A DNA stretch of 55,451 nt from the NCBI GenBank assembly GCA_937872315.1, contig CALMST010000299.1:1-55451 (forward strand), written 5' to 3'. Of this stretch, positions 53,178 to 55,451 are shown in pieces. The stretch comes from an uncultured Ignavibacteria bacterium (GTDB lineage: Bacteria; Bacteroidota; Ignavibacteria; Tepidaquicellales; Tepidaquicellaceae). How positions within the stretch are numbered: position 1 is the first letter of the stretch; each line of letters opens with the position of its first letter. The notes under the pieces were generated by a model. That model saw nothing but the letters and a program-made list of their open reading frames with translations. It made no database searches and had not been told where the DNA came from. A program made the translations under genes and the position numbers.

Positions 53178-54164
53178 TCAGTGGTAAACAACAAATTTCT
53201 CACTTATACTTTTTTGTATATAATAATTAAGAATATCTTTTAAACTCCTCTCAAGCGGAATCATGTTTTCCCATCCGGTCTCGGATTTGATTTTTTCATT
53301 GCTGCCAATAATAACAGGGTTTTCTCTGGGACGTTTTAATTTTTTATCTTCGCAGATAATTATCTTTATGTCAAGTATCTCACTCATAATCTGTATTATG
53401 TTGTGAAGTGAAATTCCGGATCCGCTGCATACATTATAAACTTCACCTTTTTTTCCTTTAAGAAACAATTCCCGGTAAGCGCGAACTACATCCCTGACAT
53501 CAATAAAATCCCTGATGACTGATACATCTCCTGCTAGAAGGAACTCATTTTGATTATTTCTTTTTATCTCCGCTATTTGTTTTGCAAATGATGAAATTGC
53601 AAATTCATCACTCTGTCCCGGTCCTATATGATTAAAAGATCTTGTCATCACAATATCCATTCCGTAAACATCTGAATACAATTTACCAACAAGCTCCTGT
53701 GAATATCTTGCGATTCCAAACGGGCTGGTAGGATTCAGTTTATTATCTTCCTTTAAGGGAAGTCTGGAAACTTCCACCGTTCCGTATTCTTCCGAAGAAC
53801 CCACAGAAATTATCCTGGAATTGATACCGATCTTTCTGATATCCTCAAGCAGATCAATAAAAATATTTAAATTGTTTTGAAAGCTGCTGACAGGACTCTT
53901 CCAGCTTTCGGCTACACTGCTGCTGGATGCCAGATGAAGAATGTAATTAGGACTGAAATCATAAATGATCTTACTGATCTTTTCACGGTCACGTAGATCC
54001 GACCTTATGAATTTTACTTTTACATTCTGAAGTTCGTTAATGTTAAATGAAGGATTTAAAATATCTATTCCCAGTACAGATGAATCATAAGAATTATCAT
54101 TAATGTATTTTGTAAAATTCTTTCCTACAAAACCTGAGAACCCTGTGATTAAATATTTATCCAA
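53178..54164 (-). CDS. GDP-4-keto-6-deoxymannose reductase-like (Rmd) SDR with altered catalytic pair
   Basis: The 328-residue extended SDR has ITGFSGFVGKN (6-16), HLASSSSVAES, VGSSEEYG and the GMD/RMD-specific TRSFNHIGPGQ (174-184). Rmd-type enzymes reduce GDP-4-keto-6-deoxymannose to GDP-D-rhamnose. The expected Tyr-x3-Lys is here SPFGIAR: Phe149 and Arg153. The DNA reads TTT and AGA, so this is not my reading error. Either catalysis uses another residue, or the protein is inactive or binds only. Start is TTG 54162-54164 (MDKYLITGFSG), the usual family beginning. Confidence 0.82.
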   Translation of the reverse strand: MDKYLITGFSGFVGKNFTKYINDNSYDSSVLGIDILNPSFNINELQNVKVKFIRSDLRDREKISKIIYDFSPNYILHLASSSSVAESWKSPVSSFQNNLNIFIDLLEDIRKIGINSRIISVGSSEEYGTVEVSRLPLKEDNKLNPTSPFGIARYSQELVGKLYSDVYGMDIVMTRSFNHIGPGQSDEFAISSFAKQIAEIKRNNQNEFLLAGDVSVIRDFIDVRDVVRAYRELFLKGKKGEVYNVCSGSGISLHNIIQIMSEILDIKIIICEDKKLKRPRENPVIIGSNEKIKSETGWENMIPLERSLKDILNYYIQKSISEKFVVYH

Positions 54165-54170
54165 ATTTAT

Positions 54171-55451
54171 TTATTTTTCCTCTGATTTTTTCAAGAGTCC
54201 GCTTTCTTCAAGCTTTAAAGCTGACCGGTGTAACAGCTCAAATGGTAATCCGCTTTTTTCCGCAATGCTTATCATATCATTCTTACCGTCAGACATATTC
54301 AGTACCCACATTAAAGAAGAAACCATTTCTTCAGTATTTTTTGAAGAACCAAGTGTAGGGTAGAGGTCTCTTTTACCAAGCTGTGGTTCACATTCAGGCA
54401 GCTGATTTATGTATGTAAAATTATTTTCAATAACATCCAGGATCTCAATGTACGTTCTCACTGATTCTTCCATTGCTTCAAAAGAAATGAATTCCTTATT
54501 GTCGGCAGATGTATGATACTCTTCATATTTTCCGTATCTTGTTCGCATTAAAGATCCGACAGGCAGATCGAAACCGGGTGAACAATACTGCCTTTCATCG
54601 CTTCCCGTCGGGAAAAAATCTTCAGCATTGAATTCATTTCCCTTCTCTCTTAACACAAGCAATGCCGCTCTGTCAGATAATGTGTCTCCGCGTCTGCTTT
54701 TCTTGTATGTAAATTTTCCATTGTCTCCTATACATGTTATCACAAATCCTGCTTCAAGTTCTCTCTTTAGAAATTCACCGTTTACTGACAGATAATAAAT
54801 GCTGCCGATCGTTTCGGGTAAAAAAACAGTTCGGTATGTGTATCTCAGATTTTTCCTGTTGTTTAATTCCCTGTTAATGAATGCCGCAACCAGTGGTCCG
54901 GATAATTCATTATTTGCCATGGAAGGATGACAGATATATGTGGAAAGTAAAATTTCTTTATCAGTATCTCCTTTGATCATACTCTCACCAATTGTCATTG
55001 ATCCTGAAGGATCAAATTCCGAATCGATCAGAACTTCATAAGTATCTTCCTTTAATTTTCTAAGCTGTCTGTCGCTCATACAAAAACCCCAGCGCTTTTT
55101 ATAATATGATGTAAGATAAGGTATTGAATCAGGTTGCCCGGGAAGTGAAAACAGATGTTTCCTTAATTCTGAAAGATCAAGTTTGCCGGAATAACTCTCT
55201 GAATATCCAAGCAAATGAAGATTGTTATCTTTATAATCAATAATTTTATTCCCCTTACTGTCCGTTATCCGGGCTTCGTTTACGTTCCATTCCTCGGGGA
55301 CTTTCCAGTCAAAACATTCCGTACCTGAAGGGATCTCAGAAATATTTATTCCGGTTATCTCCGATAATATTTTCAGAGTCTCTCTGTTACCGTCTCCGGT
55401 TAAACTCCTGTTCAAAGGCCAGAGTCTGTCAAAATATTTTTCGAGTTCTTC
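54171..55451 (-). CDS. DUF4910/DUF2172 aminopeptidase-like protein (5' end cut by window)
   Basis: The frame is open to the right edge and reads EELEKYFDRLWPLNRSL then TGDGNRETLKIL, the usual N-terminal stretch of DUF4910 proteins, so the TTG at 55413-55415 is not the start. The aminopeptidase-like metal site is suggested by TYICHPSMANNELSG, SDERQYCSPGFDLP and YHTSADN. The last ~60 residues form the small winged-helix tail common in this family. These proteins occur in capsule and O-antigen loci; their substrate is not established, to my knowledge. At least 427 codons are present. Confidence 0.85.
   Translation of the reverse strand, partial: EELEKYFDRLWPLNRSLTGDGNRETLKILSEITGINISEIPSGTECFDWKVPEEWNVNEARITDSKGNKIIDYKDNNLHLLGYSESYSGKLDLSELRKHLFSLPGQPDSIPYLTSYYKKRWGFCMSDRQLRKLKEDTYEVLIDSEFDPSGSMTIGESMIKGDTDKEILLSTYICHPSMANNELSGPLVAAFINRELNNRKNLRYTYRTVFLPETIGSIYYLSVNGEFLKRELEAGFVITCIGDNGKFTYKKSRRGDTLSDRAALLVLREKGNEFNAEDFFPTGSDERQYCSPGFDLPVGSLMRTRYGKYEEYHTSADNKEFISFEAMEESVRTYIEILDVIENNFTYINQLPECEPQLGKRDLYPTLGSSKNTEEMVSSLMWVLNMSDGKNDMISIAEKSGLPFELLHRSALKLEESGLLKKSEEK

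Noticed and set aside
55413-55415. TTG as start of the DUF4910 gene
   Set aside because: The frame continues to the window edge and encodes the conserved N-terminal stretch of the family before this codon.
54171-55451. Unusual metal motif HPSMANNELSG in the DUF4910 protein
   Set aside because: From memory this variant is common in the family, so I do not treat it as an active-site loss.
1-55451. CRISPR arrays, tRNA/rRNA genes, transposases, riboswitches
   Set aside because: I looked for regular repeats, cloverleaf-like segments and transposase motifs and found none.

Overview
Organism. The window is AT-rich (by eye well under 40% GC) and free of mobile elements and RNA genes. It looks like a member of the Bacteroidota/Ignavibacteriota (FCB) group. 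The leftmost gene ends in a type IX secretion sorting domain of the QNYPNPFNP type, most starts lack a clear Shine-Dalgarno sequence, and about a third of the genes have TTG as their only sensible start. An Ignavibacteria-like host is my best guess; I cannot prove it from this window. 

Layout. All 49 genes lie on the minus strand, so transcription runs from high to low coordinates. Position 1-1673 is the 3' part of a secreted beta-propeller protein with a T9SS tail. A small hairpin at 1742-1766 separates it from the rest. From 1772 to the right edge there is one continuous surface-polysaccharide locus, packed with 1-30 bp gaps or short overlaps, with gaps over 300 bp only at 5420-5742 and 20490-20927. 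Both edge genes run off the window. 

Regions, in order of transcription. (a) 55.4-47.6 kb: nucleotide-sugar and tailoring genes: aminopeptidase-like DUF4910 protein, GDP-4-keto-6-deoxymannose reductase-like SDR, cupin, perosamine-synthase-like aminotransferase, Gfo/Idh oxidoreductase, formyltransferase, second aminotransferase, sulfotransferase. (b) 47.6-34.3 kb: methyltransferases, glycosyltransferases, a deacetylase-like protein and an asparagine-synthetase-like protein without its glutaminase half. (c) 34.3-25 kb: a cassette with a polyprenyl-phosphate sugar transferase, WbqC protein, PglD/NeuD-like acetyltransferase, five-bladed-propeller glycosidase-like protein, WecE aminotransferase, GT-C membrane transferase, polysaccharide deacetylase and GNAT acyltransferase. 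(d) 25-20.9 kb: GT4 enzymes and an asparagine synthetase. (e) 20.5-14.9 kb: Wzy/O-antigen-ligase-like polymerase, GT4, CapK-like adenylating enzyme, GT4, GNAT. (f) 14.9-5.7 kb: UDP-glucuronate-4-epimerase-like SDR, asparagine synthetase, two methyltransferases, acetyltransferase, second polyprenyl-phosphate transferase plus GT-C pair, WcfR/PglE-like aminotransferase and PglC/WcfS-like initiating phosphoglycosyltransferase. (g) 5.4-1.8 kb: CapD/PglF-like 4,6-dehydratase and a Wzi-like outer-membrane protein. 

How the parts fit. The dehydratase, aminotransferase and small phosphoglycosyltransferase can together start a repeat unit on undecaprenyl phosphate with a 4-amino-2,4,6-trideoxy sugar. 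Fifteen GT-A/GT-B enzymes would extend it. The Wzy-like protein would polymerise or transfer it, and the Wzi-like barrel would hold it at the cell surface. Two GtrB-like/GT-C pairs could add side sugars outside the membrane. Three Asn-synthetase-type proteins, four methyltransferases, a sulfotransferase, a formyltransferase, several acyltransferases and two deacetylase-like proteins imply a heavily decorated polymer. No flippase, ABC exporter, chain-length regulator or outer-membrane export channel is present, and several precursor enzymes (GDP-mannose 4,6-dehydratase, RmlA/RmlB, UDP-glucose dehydrogenase) are missing, so they must lie elsewhere.
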